Assembly (NCBI GenBank): GCA_015207365.1
Contig: JADEXA010000015.1
Coordinates: 1-64,000, forward strand
DNA: 64,000 nucleotides
Direction of reading: 5' to 3'
DNA from: Vacuolonema iberomarrocanum LEGE 07170
Lineage (GTDB): Bacteria; Cyanobacteriota; Cyanobacteriia; Elainellales; Elainellaceae
The translations under genes were made by a program, and so were the position numbers. Shown piece after piece: positions 42,817-51,878 of this stretch (within the stretch, counting starts at the first letter, position 1; each line of letters begins with the position of its first letter). The notes under the pieces were generated by a model. It was given only the letters and a program-made list of their open reading frames with translations, did not search any database and was not told the origin of the DNA.

Positions 42817-43743
42817 CTAAGCCATTTTTAATCGAGCACTGACAAAGCGGTCATTGCCAGATAGATCGCGATGGCTGTGAATTGCGGTGTATCGTCCGGT
42901 GTGTTGGAGCAGCTGGGTAACGGCGATCGCCTGTCCGACCATGAGCTCTACCAACCAGAGACCGCCGGGCTGCAGGTAGGCGGGTGCCGTTTCCATGAGA
43001 TGCCGGATCGCATCTAAGCCATCTTCGCCTCCATCCAGCGCCAGTGTCGGTTCATGATGCACGACTTCAGGTTGCAGTGTCGATAAAAGGTTGCGAGGGA
43101 TATACGGCGGGTTGGAAACCATGCCCCTGAGTTGGCCCCGAAGCGCGTCTAGGGGGTCAAACCACGAACCATGGAAGAATTGAATGCGATCGCGCAGGCC
43201 ATGCTCCACCGCATTTTGCTGGGCGATCGCCAGAGCCTCTGGGCTGCAGTCGATCGCGTGGATCTGGGCCTGAGGAAAGGCTTGCGCCAGCCCCAGGGCG
43301 ATTGCTCCACTGCCGGTGCCCAGATCGACCCAGTGACCTATACGATCGGCCTCAGTGGTGAGGGCACAGGCCAGATCAATGATTTCCTCAGTGTCGGGAC
43401 GCGGAATCAAAACGGCTGGACTCACCCGTAATGAAAACTCTCGCCAGGGTGTCCGCCCAGCGAGGTATTGAATCGGCTGGCGATCGCGCAATCGCCGCTG
43501 CCACAGGTCATCGAGTTCGGCCAGCGATACCGTAAGGGCGATCGCCTCCTGGGAGCGAAAGCTCCCCAACTGCAACGTTAGCCGGTCTAAACCGGCCAAT
43601 GCTTGCAGAAGCCAATCCACTTCGTAGGGATTGACGTCAGTGGCGATCGCCGCTGCCTGCGCTGCCTGTCGCCATTGCCAGAGCTCGGCTCCAGAGAGAG
43701 GGCGATCGCCCGCTAAGAACGGTGATGGGTCAGAGGGATCCAC
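42817..43743 (-). CDS. prmC: Peptide chain release factor N5-glutamine methyltransferase
   Basis: 308 residues. The N-terminal helical domain is followed by the conserved YLAGRTPWREFSLRVSPAVL and IPRPDTEEIIDLA, the SAM loop WVDLGTGSGAIALGLAQAFP, and the catalytic NPPY motif in GMVSNPPYIPRNLLS. PrmC methylates the Gln of the GGQ loop in release factors RF1 and RF2 to aid termination. The family usually runs 280-300 residues, so the length is normal. Its gene starts 17 bp after the Tic22 gene ends on the same strand, so cotranscription is likely. Confidence 0.93.
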   Translation of the reverse strand: MDPSDPSPFLAGDRPLSGAELWQWRQAAQAAAIATDVNPYEVDWLLQALAGLDRLTLQLGSFRSQEAIALTVSLAELDDLWQRRLRDRQPIQYLAGRTPWREFSLRVSPAVLIPRPDTEEIIDLACALTTEADRIGHWVDLGTGSGAIALGLAQAFPQAQIHAIDCSPEALAIAQQNAVEHGLRDRIQFFHGSWFDPLDALRGQLRGMVSNPPYIPRNLLSTLQPEVVHHEPTLALDGGEDGLDAIRHLMETAPAYLQPGGLWLVELMVGQAIAVTQLLQHTGRYTAIHSHRDLSGNDRFVSARLKMA

Positions 43744-43760
43744 GATCCGTTGCGTCCCGG

Positions 43761-44561
43761 TTACTCAGCCGGAGCTGCTGGCTCTGCTGGGGCTGCCGGA
43801 GCGCCACCGCCCTGACCCTCGATATATTCCAGAGAATCGACCATGGGTACCAAGAAGATGTTGTTGAGTTCGGGATCGCTGTCCTCACTCAGCAAAATGC
43901 CAATTAAGCCTTCTAGGGTTGTGACCTGAATTTCCATGGAATTGGCTAGCCCTGGATTGTTTTCTGAAACCCGGGACAATAGATTTTCTAGACCCTCTTG
44001 CTCGAAGTAGAGCGGAATAATGCGCTGCGCGCCCTCACCCTCACCCTCGGTAATGGTGAGGTAGCCACCCTCGCCGCCACTGGCTTCTGCGTAGTAGAGC
44101 GGCACCCCCTCAAATTCTTGAACCTCTTCTCCCTGCTCTTGCATCAGCGTCACAGCGCTAACCACTTCCTCCTGCGAGGGAATGAGCGAGAAACGGGGCA
44201 CATTCGACTCTTCGCCGCCACCGATGATGGAGTCAAACACATCTGCCAGCGATAAGGGACGCACCTCAACCTGCTGCGCCAGTTCAGGATTGCTATTTTG
44301 TAAGGCTTGGAGAAATGCTTCGGCATCCCGCCAGCTGATGTACAAATCCGTGACGGCAACGGTTTCCCCTTCGTTCTCAATTTGATTCACCAAAGGCACA
44401 CCGTCGGGCGTTGTGATAGCAAACACGGGAACCGAGCGTAAGCGGTCTGCAACTTGTTCATTGGTTAGAGCCAATGCCTGGGTTACTGCTGTCAACAGGG
44501 TTGTCAGCACGACACCCCCGAAAATACCCGCCATCCGGCTCCAGCGAGACCAACGTTTCAT
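43761..44561 (-). CDS. Tic22-like protein
   Basis: A 266-residue protein with an N-terminal signal segment (MAGIFGGVVLTTLLTAVTQA ending at ALA) followed by a Tic22-type body: VPVFAITTPDGVPLVNQIEN, AVTDLYISWRDAEAFLQALQ and VPLYYAEASGGEGG, made of two similar halves. Cyanobacterial Tic22 sits in the periplasm or at the thylakoid and is proposed to help outer-membrane protein biogenesis; the plastid homologue works in protein import. The C-terminus is Ala/Pro-rich and acidic (GGGAPAAPAEPAAPAE). It precedes prmC in a probable two-gene operon. Confidence 0.87.
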   Translation of the reverse strand: MKRWSRWSRMAGIFGGVVLTTLLTAVTQALALTNEQVADRLRSVPVFAITTPDGVPLVNQIENEGETVAVTDLYISWRDAEAFLQALQNSNPELAQQVEVRPLSLADVFDSIIGGGEESNVPRFSLIPSQEEVVSAVTLMQEQGEEVQEFEGVPLYYAEASGGEGGYLTITEGEGEGAQRIIPLYFEQEGLENLLSRVSENNPGLANSMEIQVTTLEGLIGILLSEDSDPELNNIFLVPMVDSLEYIEGQGGGAPAAPAEPAAPAE

Positions 44562-44906
44562 AACTTGCCTCCTCGGCTTTCGCGACCTAACTGTCTGTGA
44601 ACTTTTGTGAACGTCTATAAACGCGCTTCAAAAAACCTGTCTGTGAATGCATTCAGACTGTTATCAATTCCTTTGCCAGTGGAAATTGGCGATGACAGGT
44701 GCTTTGGCAGTGGGCGATCGCCCAACTGGCCTATCCATCCGCTCGATCGGACCGTGTCTTAAAAAAGGTTTGACCTGACCCTCAGGACGGCGATCGCTCC
44801 ACTACGGATGCATAACTTAGGAATTCTTGATAGTTCTACCACAGCTTTGGATTCTTCATCAGGAGAATGTGGCAATCACATCGGCGTCAATACGGAAAAT
44901 TGTTTG
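44562..44906. other. 345-bp spacer, no gene seen
   Basis: It separates the start of the Tic22 gene from the end of the hydrolase gene. HIP1 sites and GAACTTTTGTGAACGT-type short repeats are present. No hairpin or RNA was recognised. Confidence 0.4.
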
Positions 44907-45773
44907 TCATTCTGCGGCTTGCGGTTCAATGGTCGCGGATGCGTTGGTCAAGAAGGCTGCGATCGCCTGATTACAAGCGTCTGGGCTGACAAGGTGCGCC
45001 CAGTGGTTGCCAGGAATCGGCTGGATTTCCAATTGCGGTAGATATTTGCGATAGGGCTGGAGTTGCCATGCCATGCGGTTGAGACCTGCTTCGGGGAGGA
45101 GCAATAGCGTGGGCACCTGGAGCGGTTCGGTCAGCCCCGGCTGTTGGAGAATATCAGTGAAAACGCCATTGCGGGCGGCGATCGCAAACTTGCTGCCCCA
45201 TCTCCCATCTGACTTCTGCTCCATGGCCTCTTGAAAAACGGCCTGCTGCAAAGGACTCCACCCTCGATATTGTTTGAGTGGGCGGGCGGTAGCTTCGGCG
45301 GTGGCGTAGTCGCCAAAGGGCCCCATCACTTTCAGGAAGGGCAGGGTGCGATAGAGGAGCGGAAAGGTGGGGCGAAACAGGCCGGGGAGCCGATTCACAA
45401 AAAAGGGGTCGAGCAGAATCAGGCGCTTCAAGCGATCGGGATGTTGCCGTGCCCAGATCAGCGCAATTTTCGCCGCCCAAGAATGGGCGACGACATTGAC
45501 GGCGGGTAGGGCACATGCGGCGGCGAAGGCTTCGAGATCCTGGGCGATCGCGTCCGAGCCGTACTCTGACTCTGGCGGTTTGTCGCTGTTGCCATGACCC
45601 CGCAAGTCCGGTGCGAGGCAATGAAACTGTCCTGACAGCGTTTTGGCTAATGCCTGCCATACCAATCCGTGGTCGGCCAACCCATGTAGCAAGACAACAG
45701 GTTCCCCGGTCCCCCATTCTCGATAGGAGAGGGAAAGATGGCCCAAGTTCACGTCCCTTTGCTGTGACTGCAT
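44907..45773 (-). CDS. Alpha/beta hydrolase
   Basis: A 288-residue alpha/beta-hydrolase fold protein. The oxyanion loop is VVLLHGLADHGLVWQALAKT, followed by LAPDLRGHGNSDKPP, the nucleophile elbow NVVAHSWAAKIALIWA (Ser in AHSWA instead of GxSxG, a common variant), and the catalytic His region PIPGNHWAHLVSPDACNQAI. The substrate is unknown. It ends the block before the CrtISO-like gene, which starts upstream on the same strand; the 67-bp gap allows an operon but does not prove it. Confidence 0.85.
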   Translation of the reverse strand: MQSQQRDVNLGHLSLSYREWGTGEPVVLLHGLADHGLVWQALAKTLSGQFHCLAPDLRGHGNSDKPPESEYGSDAIAQDLEAFAAACALPAVNVVAHSWAAKIALIWARQHPDRLKRLILLDPFFVNRLPGLFRPTFPLLYRTLPFLKVMGPFGDYATAEATARPLKQYRGWSPLQQAVFQEAMEQKSDGRWGSKFAIAARNGVFTDILQQPGLTEPLQVPTLLLLPEAGLNRMAWQLQPYRKYLPQLEIQPIPGNHWAHLVSPDACNQAIAAFLTNASATIEPQAAE

Positions 45774-45840
45774 CCCTTTCTCCGTTGGCGATCGCCCTGA
45801 CGAACTCTCATCTGATGCTAGTGTGCGGTCGCGAGTTTCG

Positions 45841-47376
45841 TCAGGCTCCGATACGTTCTAGCATGGCGCGGTGTTGTTGGGGCGAAGCCAGGGTGTTAGC
45901 CGTGATCATGCCGCTAGCGGCGACAGCGGGCAAGCCAATACCGGGGAAGGTGGAGTCGCCACAGCACCACAGCCCAGGGATGGGGGTGCGACTGCCGGGG
46001 AATACAGCTTTGCCGGCTCGCAGTGCCGGGCCATAGGAGCCGCGATGCCGACGCAGGAAGCGGGCATGGGTTAAGGGCGTACCAATGAGGGTGACCTCAC
46101 AGCGCGATCGCACCTCTGGAATGACCGCCTCCAACGCCTGCCACATCACGCGCGATCGTGCCTCCTTCAACGCCGCGTAGGCGTCACTGCGACGATCCAA
46201 TCCTGCCCAGGGTTCGAAGGGCTCGTTGCCGGGCGTATATACATGGATGACATGCTTGCCGGGAGGGGCGAGTGTGCGATCGAGGATCGAGGGAATGGAA
46301 ATGAGCACAACGTTGTCCGGTGTCGCGATCCCTTGCTCCCAATCCTGTACCACGATGAAATGACAGGGTAAATCGGTGGGTAGGTCAGTGGCATCAATGC
46401 CCAGATGCAGATGCATGAAGCTATCGCAGGGGGGGATGGTTTGGCGCTGTTGGCGGAAGCGGTTGGCGGTGGCGGTGTTGGGCAACAGGGGTAAGGTATC
46501 CCAAATCGAGGCATTGGAAATCACGGCTCGGCGTGCTCGCAGAGTTTTCCCATTGTGCAATCGCACCCCCGCTGCCCGTCCGCCTTCCAGCACAATTTCG
46601 TCGACATGGGCATTCGTCAACACCGATCCCCCTTGCGTTGTCAGACCCTGGATCAGCGCGTTCACCAGGGCTGCGCTACCGCCGATGGGATACTCTAGCG
46701 CTACATTGGGGCGATACCAGTCGGCAAACATGAAGGCGACAGCAGCGGCACTGGTGCTGTTGGCCGGTAAGCCAGATAGCAGAAAACACAGGAGGTCTAG
46801 CCAGTTGCGTAAAAACGGATCGGATACAACGCCGTCTAGCAGGGGGGCAAAGGCTCCCGTCAAGCGGCCGACATTGGGCAGGTGTTTCAATAATGCTGGG
46901 GCATAGGAAGCAACGGTGAGGGGAGCCCTCCAGTCCAGGCGTACAGCAGCCGTGGGAAGGGCGATCGCGGCTTCTTTCAAGGGTTCCATCTTGCGTTGCA
47001 ACTGTCGCCATTCGCGCACGGCGGCCTCTCCCCGCAGGGTTGCTAGCACCTCACAAAATTGGTCGGCACCCACGGAGGTATTGAAGTGTCCTTCCGGCAG
47101 GACACAGCCCCAGGTGTCGTAGGTGAGGCAGGGTAGGTTGGCACCGATCGCATCCAGCACCTGCTTCAGCGGATTGGGTGAAGGGCTGTAGGACAGGCCG
47201 GAATAGAGAGAAGGCCCGGAATCGAAGTGAAATCCCTGGCGCTCAAATCCGTGGGCTGCGCCGCCGGGAATGCTGTGGCTTTCGCATACCACCACCTCAA
47301 AGCCATACTGGGCTAACAAAGCCCCACAGCATAGCCCACCAATGCCGCTACCAATGACAATAATTTCGGTATCCAC
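45841..47376 (-). CDS. CrtISO/phytoene-desaturase-family FAD oxidoreductase
   Basis: A 511-residue protein with an N-terminal dinucleotide fold (EIIVIGSGIGGLCCGALLAQ, VVVCESHSIPGGAAHGFERQ) and GFHFDSGPSLYSGLS, typical of carotenoid isomerases and desaturases. The C-terminal motif is RAGKAVFPGSRTPIPGLWCC then GDSTFPGIGLPAVAASG, matching the CrtISO/CrtI signature. Cyanobacteria carry several paralogues beyond CrtH, and many of these are unassigned. It probably acts on a carotenoid or another polyene at the membrane surface. No other carotenoid gene is near. Confidence 0.87.
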   Translation of the reverse strand: MDTEIIVIGSGIGGLCCGALLAQYGFEVVVCESHSIPGGAAHGFERQGFHFDSGPSLYSGLSYSPSPNPLKQVLDAIGANLPCLTYDTWGCVLPEGHFNTSVGADQFCEVLATLRGEAAVREWRQLQRKMEPLKEAAIALPTAAVRLDWRAPLTVASYAPALLKHLPNVGRLTGAFAPLLDGVVSDPFLRNWLDLLCFLLSGLPANSTSAAAVAFMFADWYRPNVALEYPIGGSAALVNALIQGLTTQGGSVLTNAHVDEIVLEGGRAAGVRLHNGKTLRARRAVISNASIWDTLPLLPNTATANRFRQQRQTIPPCDSFMHLHLGIDATDLPTDLPCHFIVVQDWEQGIATPDNVVLISIPSILDRTLAPPGKHVIHVYTPGNEPFEPWAGLDRRSDAYAALKEARSRVMWQALEAVIPEVRSRCEVTLIGTPLTHARFLRRHRGSYGPALRAGKAVFPGSRTPIPGLWCCGDSTFPGIGLPAVAASGMITANTLASPQQHRAMLERIGA

Positions 47377-47603
47377 GCCGCTTTAATCCCGAACAACCCT
47401 GCGAGAGCATTTGAAGGGAAAGCTGCATCAGCAATCCTCTTTATATAACTTAACAATCTCGTAGTGTTTAGGTCACATTTAGAGATCGGTTTTCAGGGAG
47501 ATCGGTTTTCAGGCGATGTCTAGACAGTAGAGGCTCAGTGCAGGGTGCGTGAGGAACTAAGGGTTACCTGCGTCAAACGAGGATTGGATTTCTAGCGATC
47601 GCC

Positions 47604-49766
47604 TTAATAAACGGGCTCGTCGTAATAATCTGGCTCGGGAGCATAGCCGGAATCCCCATAACCAGAGTCATCGTAGCCGGAGTCGTAATACTCCGAATCG
47701 CTATAGCCCGGATCGCTGTAGTCAGAGTCGTAATAGCCCGGATCATCGTAGCTAGGGGCCGCTTCTTGGGCTTCCCACATCTCCCAAATCATCTCCCGCT
47801 CTGCTTCCCACTGCGCGATCGCACTGCTGGCTTCTCCATGAAGAGGGCGATCGCTGCCGATTTGCGCGGCTAGCTCGATAGCGCGGGTGAGGCTATCCTG
47901 GCTGGCAAGGGCTGTGGCTTCGTCCAAAATCTGGCGATCTTCTGCAATCCGTGCCCGATCGATGGTCGCTTGCCAGTTATCCATTGGCTGGCGGGCCTCG
48001 GCGTAGAGCGATCGCCCTTGCTCGATCTGCCGAGCTTCCTGGATGGCACGTCGCAAGTTACCCTCGTCCGCATATTGCTCTGCTTGATCAAGGATCGGTT
48101 GGTCTTCGATGCGCTCAATTTCGTCACTCCAGGCACCGATTTCTTCCTGGGCGTCGCTATGGAGAAGTCGGGTCGTCTCAATCCGTAGAGCCAGGGCGAT
48201 CGCGGTTCGCAAGTCAGCAATAGTACCACCGTCTGCCTGTTGCCGCGCCAGGGTCAGCAACGGCATATCCTGCAACCGTTCGACTTGTAGCGTCCAATGG
48301 GCGATCAGCGTTTGCGCTTGTTGACGGCGAGGGCGTTCGCTCTCCACCTGCTCGGCTTGATAAATCGCCAATTCCAGAGCGCGACGCTGTCCCAAGGAGG
48401 CGATCGCATTGGCCAGTTGCAGTTGTTGCGCATCAGCGAGTTGAGCTTGCCAGCCAGTCAGAAGTTCCTGAGCAGAGGTGTAGAACAAGCTATCTCGGGG
48501 AATCGTTTCGAGGGCGGCGATCGCCTCTTGCAACTGCCAGATATGAACTGGAGCGGGTTCCCATTGTCCACCCTGACTGGCTTGAGCCAACCGCCGAGCA
48601 TGGCCATAACGCACCAGATGTTCCCCTTCTGCATCCAGAGTGTCGCTGGTGGGAATGGCTTGTGCTAGGGCGATCGCTTCCTCCGTGCGCCCATCCTGCC
48701 AGTATTGCAAGGCGATTTCTGCAAGGGCTGTGCTCCATTCTTGTCGCTCGGCTTTGGCGGCATCCCAGGCTTGGGTTTGCGGGTCAATCTCATCCAATTG
48801 TGCGAGCGCGGCCACCAAGTTCTCTGCATTTTTGGTGCGAGTCAGCCGTCGTGCTTGTTGCAATGCGCCCCAGGCGCTGCGTTCTGCAAAAATCTGGTTG
48901 GTCAGCGTGGCCATCCGATGCTGCCGCCAGTAGGGTGCTCTCAGTTGCCCCAACGCCCGCAGTTGCGCAGAGGCAATGTTCCATGCCTGATCGGCTAATG
49001 CGTCTTGTGCCCTGTTGTAGATTTCCTCGCCTTGCTGCCATTCATCCTGCCATCCGGCGATCGCCACCTGGGCATCCTCATACAGCGAGCTGGATTCGGG
49101 AATAATCCCCGCGACCTCCAGCGCTCCCCGCAAGTCGCTATCTTGATACCGCTGCCGCGCTATTTCCAACAAGGTTCGAGACCATTGCGTCAAGCCCTGC
49201 TGCGACTCGGCGTAGAGGGGATGGTTAGGCGTCCAGTCTTGCACCAGCTCCACCGCTGCTTTGAGGTCTGCCACCTGCCCCGATCGTGCCACTTCCCGGA
49301 CACAATACAGTTGCTCGGTGTTGGGTGAGAGAGCCGATACCCGTTCACAGCGCGGCATGGGTGGCAGGGTCGTGAGCCACACCAAGGAAAGGAGTCCCAA
49401 ACCGCCCGATATGCCCAGTCCCATCATGGCCAGAATCGATAGCCGCCATCCCGATGCCTTCGAACGGACTTTCCGGATTTTTTTGGATACCGTTTTTTGG
49501 GAAGTAGTTGATGATGGTGGGGCGATCGCCGCCGAAGGCGTAGATGTTGGTGTGGGCTTGCGACGAGGTAGTGCAGGAGCCTGGTAGCGGAAGTGAGAAC
49601 GAATTGGTGCAGGGGGTGTTGCGGCTGGTTGTGGCGGTGAAACGAGTGGCGGTAACTGAACCGGACGCACCGCAACCGAAGACTGCGCGCCATGAATTAT
49701 CCAACCCAACTCCTGTTGGTGTGGCTTGGAGCCCTCGCTATTGTGATGCACGGCCTTCTCTTGCAT
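47604..49766 (-). CDS. Large single-pass membrane protein with helical repeats and a Tyr/Asp/Ser tail
   Basis: 720 residues, family not recognised. The N-terminal ~110 residues are Pro/Ser/Thr-rich and end in a basic stretch. One membrane segment (~112-135, LSILAMMGLGISGGLGLLSL) follows. Residues ~140-650 are helical repeats of about 35-40 residues containing blocks such as ARQRYQDSDLRGALEVAG, EYADEGNLRRAIQEARQIEQ-like, and W.A.I/L.R spacers, similar to TPR-like or solenoid helices. The final ~45 residues are low complexity: repeated YYDS/GYSDS/GYGDSG units. The repeats probably form a periplasmic or cytoplasmic scaffold. No operon partner is close. Confidence 0.75.
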   Translation of the reverse strand: MQEKAVHHNSEGSKPHQQELGWIIHGAQSSVAVRPVQLPPLVSPPQPAATPPAPIRSHFRYQAPALPRRKPTPTSTPSAAIAPPSSTTSQKTVSKKIRKVRSKASGWRLSILAMMGLGISGGLGLLSLVWLTTLPPMPRCERVSALSPNTEQLYCVREVARSGQVADLKAAVELVQDWTPNHPLYAESQQGLTQWSRTLLEIARQRYQDSDLRGALEVAGIIPESSSLYEDAQVAIAGWQDEWQQGEEIYNRAQDALADQAWNIASAQLRALGQLRAPYWRQHRMATLTNQIFAERSAWGALQQARRLTRTKNAENLVAALAQLDEIDPQTQAWDAAKAERQEWSTALAEIALQYWQDGRTEEAIALAQAIPTSDTLDAEGEHLVRYGHARRLAQASQGGQWEPAPVHIWQLQEAIAALETIPRDSLFYTSAQELLTGWQAQLADAQQLQLANAIASLGQRRALELAIYQAEQVESERPRRQQAQTLIAHWTLQVERLQDMPLLTLARQQADGGTIADLRTAIALALRIETTRLLHSDAQEEIGAWSDEIERIEDQPILDQAEQYADEGNLRRAIQEARQIEQGRSLYAEARQPMDNWQATIDRARIAEDRQILDEATALASQDSLTRAIELAAQIGSDRPLHGEASSAIAQWEAEREMIWEMWEAQEAAPSYDDPGYYDSDYSDPGYSDSEYYDSGYDDSGYGDSGYAPEPDYYDEPVY

Positions 49767-50092
49767 GTCCTCTCCTTACGGCTCAATCCTCACAGGTGCT
49801 GCTCAACAGGTAGGCCTAGCAGGAGAATCAGACCGACAAGAGACAGATGCAAGCTCAACATCAGTTCGCTCTGCACTCCATTCCTCAAACCAACCTCGTG
49901 GCTTTGGTGCCTGAGGTTATATCACTTACCCTGTGCTTCCACAGCCCCTCAAATCTATCCGAAACAAAGGCTGTTGAAACCCAGACTCTATGGGAGGACG
50001 ACGGCTAGCCTCCTGGTACCTGCCAGAATTACCGTAGATACTAGCGAATTCCGCTAAAAACGAACCAAAAAACCTTTCTAAACATTCTCAAT

Positions 50093-50182
50093 AGGATTGA
50101 CGCATTCGTCGATTTTGTGACTACGTCGCGGCCACAAAATCGACGAATGCCTTCAGGATTACGCCGGTTTTGCGTAAGTCCT
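50093..50182. mobile_element. ~90-bp MITE-like element with AGGACT(T/G)ACGCA ends, copy 1
   Basis: The left end AGGATTGACGCA (50093-50104) and right end TGCGTAAGTCCT (50171-50182) are inverted relatives. Inside, an 18-bp perfect stem (50102-50119 with 50133-50150, GCATTCGTCGATTTTGTG) closes on ACTACGTCGCGGC. Related copies lie at 50905, 56834 and 58028. Confidence 0.7.
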
Positions 50183-50198
50183 GCTCAAGATTTCTGGC

Positions 50199-50654
50199 TC
50201 AAGCAGGGTCAGCCGTCTCCGCCTGACGGTAGCCGTAGAAATCGATGGTGTAGTGGGTAATTTTGACGCCCGTTTGTTCCTCGAGCTGCTGCAACAAATC
50301 GGGAGGCAATTGCACATGCACATCCATGATCTGCTGCGTGTCGACGCAGTTCACATGGCTATGAGGATCGCTAATGTTGCCATACAAGCGACCATCTGCT
50401 CGTTCGATGCACTCAATGACACCGTTGTTGGAAAGGGCTTCTAAGTTTTGGTAAACCGATGTGTGCCCAATATCTTTTCCCAGTTGGTTGAGGCGATTGT
50501 AAATATCGCGTGCCGAGAGGTGCTCCTGTGCCTGCCACAGTAACTCCAAAATATACCGACGCTGTTTACTGACCCGCATTCCTAGGGTTTGGCAGCGATC
50601 GATCGCATCCTCTAGGGAGCGAATAGGCTTTTGTAGGGTTACATCACTATTCAT
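50199..50654 (-). CDS. Fur-family transcriptional regulator, PerR/FurC-like
   Basis: A 151-residue Fur-family repressor. The winged helix reads RVSKQRRYILELLWQAQEHL, SARDIYNRLNQLGKDIGHTS and VYQNLEALSNNGVIECIERA. The metal-sensing region is YGNISDPHSHVNCVDTQQIM, with the usual His residues. The CxxC structural-zinc pairs of classical Fur are absent. I recall the same lack in Anabaena FurC, a PerR-type peroxide regulator, so the PerR call is an inference from overall likeness. It would repress genes using Fe/Mn as cofactor. No target box was searched for. The regulator stands alone, flanked by palindromic elements. Confidence 0.82.
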   Translation of the reverse strand: MNSDVTLQKPIRSLEDAIDRCQTLGMRVSKQRRYILELLWQAQEHLSARDIYNRLNQLGKDIGHTSVYQNLEALSNNGVIECIERADGRLYGNISDPHSHVNCVDTQQIMDVHVQLPPDLLQQLEEQTGVKITHYTIDFYGYRQAETADPA

Positions 50655-50803
50655 AGCAGGTTCAAGTTCTTTGGAAACGGTGTCAAACGATAGGTATCGA
50701 ACGGAAATGCCAGGGAATGAGGAGTTGAGTTGTCTCGATGCACTTACTCGTACTCACTACCACTTTAACTTGCAGAACAAAATCCTGTCTATTTCAAGAT
50801 TTA

Positions 50804-50904
50804 TATCAAATCCAGTTAAACAGCCGTAAAACCCAACTATCGTTTTCGCCCGCTGCATTGCAGCGGGCGAAAACGATAGTTGGGTTCTTCAACCGGATTT
50901 GATA
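50804..50904. repeat. Palindrome with nested outer repeat, 28-bp perfect inner arms
   Basis: Inner arms 50830-50857 and 50859-50886 are exact reverse complements (AACCCAACTATCG... centre GCCCGCTGCA). Outer arms TATCAAATCCAGTT (50804-50817) and AACCGGATTTGATA (50891-50904) pair with one mismatch. The core matches those at 9064 and 19911, and the outer arms resemble the flank of 9064. Confidence 0.88.
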
Positions 50905-50990
50905 TTACGCATTTTATTGATGATGTGGCCGCGTTGTGGTCACATCATCAATAAATTTACTCAGGATGACGCAAAACTTGCGTCAGTCCT
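50905..50990. mobile_element. MITE-like element, copy 2 (left end truncated at a junction)
   Basis: The stem TTTATTGATGATGTG (50913-50927) pairs exactly with 50941-50955 around GCCGCGTTGTGGT. The right end TGCGTCAGTCCT (50979-50990) is one base from the family end. The left end is reduced to TTACGCA and abuts the previous palindrome directly. Confidence 0.68.
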
Positions 50991-51019
50991 GTACTTAGAT
51001 TTCCTCTATATAGCAATCT

Positions 51020-51077
51020 GAAATCGGGTGTGAAAGGTGGGGCTGCGCCGCCCGCTCCAACTTTCACACCCGATTTC
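51020..51077. repeat. Palindrome, 17-bp perfect arms
   Basis: GAAATCGGGTGTGAAAG (51020-51036) pairs with CTTTCACACCCGATTTC (51061-51077) around a GC-rich loop. The right flank CGCAAATCATTTGAGAT nearly repeats the flank of the palindrome at 6517-6579. Confidence 0.82.
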
Positions 51078-51202
51078 GCAAATCATTTGAGATCGCTATA
51101 GATGAGACGTTTGGGGTTTTGTAGGCGGGAGATGGAATCGCCCCATGGTGCTTTAGGCTAGAGAGAGAAAGCGTGCTGAGATTTGGGCGACCGGGTATTC
51201 TG

Positions 51203-51703
51203 ATGGCAACTTCTATTTCTCTCGATGCAGATACACTAAATCGGCTGGATATTTCCGCTGTTGAGGCGATCGCCGATTCCTGGCAAAACACGGCGACCCT
51301 CGCCAAAACGGCGGAATCAGATGACACAACCAACCCCCAACTCAAGTTTGAGATTGAGATCGATCGTGATCCGTCTGATCCCCGCGAGTTGTCAGAAATG
51401 CCTGAGATCCGGCTCTGGTTTGTGCGCTTGGATGCCCATTATCCCTGGCTCCCCCTCATCCTTGATTGGGAATCGGGCGAGCTGGCTCGCTACACGGCCA
51501 TGCTCGTTCCCCATCAGTTCAGCCCCCAGGAAGGCATCCAGTTCAATCCTGAGGCGCTAGAGATTTTCGTTATGAGCAAAGTCTTTGTTTGCCTAGATTG
51601 GATGCAGAAATATGACTGCGTTAGCCGCGTTCGCCTCCAATTCATGACCAAAATGTTGGGCTATGAACTGGAAGACGGCTTCTTTGCGCTGCTAGGTGCA
51701 TGA
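51203..51703 (+). CDS. CRR6-like (DUF1817) protein, NDH-1 assembly factor family
   Basis: About 166 residues from ATG 51203 (MATSISLDADTLNRLD); the frame is open to 51173. The conserved block reads EIEIDRDPSDPRELSEMPEI then RLWFVRLDAHYPWLPLILDW, followed by ELARYTAMLVPHQFSPQEGI and FNPEALEIFVMSKVFVCLDW. This is the DUF1817/CRR6 family. Plant CRR6 is needed to assemble the chloroplast NDH complex, and a similar role in cyanobacterial NDH-1 is inferred. No membrane segment is seen. It is monocistronic and flanked by palindromes. Confidence 0.87.
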   Translation: MATSISLDADTLNRLDISAVEAIADSWQNTATLAKTAESDDTTNPQLKFEIEIDRDPSDPRELSEMPEIRLWFVRLDAHYPWLPLILDWESGELARYTAMLVPHQFSPQEGIQFNPEALEIFVMSKVFVCLDWMQKYDCVSRVRLQFMTKMLGYELEDGFFALLGA

Positions 51704-51745
51704 AGTGGGTGAGAGGGCTGATACCAATTCGCTAAGAATCCACTA

Positions 51746-51791
51746 CAGATCATTTTTTGAAAGCCCTGCAGGGCTTTCAAAAAATGATCTG
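51746..51791. repeat. 46-bp perfect palindrome without a loop
   Basis: The 23-bp arms CAGATCATTTTTTGAAAGCCCTG and its reverse complement meet at TGCA. The outer pair ATACCA (51721) and TGGTAT (51811) pairs as well. The core TTTTTTGAAAGCCC matches the palindrome at 3841. It follows the CRR6 gene. Confidence 0.9.
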
Positions 51792-51878
51792 GTTTTGGTT
51801 TTCGTAGAAAGTGGTATGAATTGAACCCTGGATGAATGCGAAGAATGTCATGCACTCACATTCCATCATTCTCGACGT

